Assembly: GCF_001043025.1 (NCBI RefSeq)
Contig: NZ_JYLD01000022.1
Location: forward strand, 1-62,695
Reading direction: 5' to 3'
Source of the DNA: Pseudomonas helleri
Lineage (GTDB): Bacteria > Pseudomonadota > Gammaproteobacteria > Pseudomonadales > Pseudomonadaceae
Length of the DNA: 62,695 bases
Of this stretch, positions 62,485 through 62,695 are shown piece by piece. Numbering within the stretch: the first letter of the stretch is position 1; each line of letters opens with the position of its first letter. Both the position numbers and the translations under genes were made by a program. The notes beneath the pieces are model-generated. The model searched no databases and was not told the origin of the DNA. It was given only the letters and a program-made list of their open reading frames with translations.

Positions 62485-62651
62485 AACATGAAATCATAGA
62501 CTTAGATGAAATCTATACAGAGATTGGCCAAGAGCTGATAAATTTGATACCTGACGACTTCAAAGAATTGAATCGCCCCGGGTTTCCTAGACACTCTCCA
62601 GGCTCGCTGCGTAACGCTTTTCAAACTCTACCGGTGACAGCTGATTGTTGA
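62481..62651 (+). pseudogene. Immunity gene fragment interrupted by an IS3-family element
   Basis: MKHEIIDLDEIYTEIGQELI and NLIPDDFKE form an acidic, AT-rich N-terminus coupled by ATGA to the toxin tip. From about 62569 the sequence changes to the end of an insertion sequence, and the frame stops at 62649-62651 within it. The fragment is about 29 native residues and is almost certainly inactive. Confidence 0.75.
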
Positions 62652-62695
62652 AACTGTGGCGTCGTTTTGGGTTGTAAAACATCTCGATGTAATCG
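62569..62695 (-). mobile_element. IS3-family insertion sequence, right part only
   Basis: The element appears to begin at TGAATCGCCCCGGG (62569). On the minus strand the frame from 62695 to the TAG at 62587-62589 reads DYIEMFYNPKRRHSFNNQLS then PVEFEKRYAASLESV, the C-terminus of IS3-family OrfB transposases. The rest of the element, its second inverted repeat and any target duplication lie beyond the window. Confidence 0.88.
62587..62695 (-). CDS. IS3-family transposase OrfB, C-terminal 36 codons
   Basis: Partial: only the last 36 codons are present. YNPKRRHSFNNQLSPVEFE is the conserved tail after the DDE catalytic core, which is outside the window. Activity of the element cannot be judged. 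Confidence 0.88.
   Translation of the reverse strand, partial: DYIEMFYNPKRRHSFNNQLSPVEFEKRYAASLESV

Overview
The window is chromosomal DNA of a Pseudomonas species, most likely from the P. fluorescens/P. putida side of the genus rather than P. aeruginosa. The evidence is gene order (rluC-rne-murB-ptp-kdsB-Trm112-lpxK-exbD-exbB-comEC; ABC exporter-GST-acyl-CoA dehydrogenase-PA2817-like gene), an RNase E with pseudomonad REER repeats and a C-terminal NDPR motif, and fluorescens-type REP palindromes built on GTAGGAGCGAGCTTG. No tRNA, rRNA or CRISPR array was seen.

Bases 1-14.9 kb are housekeeping. A minus-strand unit rluC-HAD phosphatase-sppA diverges from rne, which has a leader of about 640 nt. 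Past a bidirectional terminator lies a long, tightly overlapped minus-strand block: comEC, exbB, exbD, lpxK, Trm112, kdsB, tyrosine phosphatase, murB and a lytic-transglycosylase lipoprotein. Bases 14.9-29.5 kb are a mixed metabolic/transport region: an ABC-2 exporter, GST, acyl-CoA dehydrogenase, a LysR regulator with a divergent alanyl-tRNA editing gene, a quaternary-amine ABC importer, a PhnD-like protein, a fatty-acid desaturase, a repeat-rich spacer, and a tautomerase/SDR pair divergent from a second LysR gene.

Bases 29.5-62.7 kb are a type VI secretion system (T6SS) locus. The minus arm is vasI-tssA-tssM followed by a 2036-residue gene. The plus arm is tssB-C-E-F-G, a fused FHA/TssJ gene, tssK, tssL, hcp and vgrG. 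Together they supply the sheath (TssB/C), baseplate (TssE/F/G/K), membrane complex (TssJ/L/M), TssA, tube (Hcp) and spike (VgrG). The ClpV (TssH) ATPase is not in the window.

Downstream of vgrG is an effector island: a VRR-NUC-type nuclease with a DUF3396 immunity gene; a truncated frame; a DUF6708 membrane protein with a PAAR tip; a scar of a second vgrG; a DUF2169 adaptor/DUF4150 PAAR-like/Ntox15 DNase/Tdi1-like immunity set; and an orphan AT-rich toxin tip whose immunity gene is cut by an IS3-family element at the right edge.

The most notable object is the 2036-residue protein after tssM. It joins a complete M3 (oligopeptidase A-like) zinc metallopeptidase with an intact HEFGH...E site to a dermonecrotic-toxin-like region and a small RelE/HigB-like C-terminal tail. 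It sits in the T6SS structural operon with no immunity gene beside it, so it is a candidate anti-eukaryotic or otherwise unusual effector.
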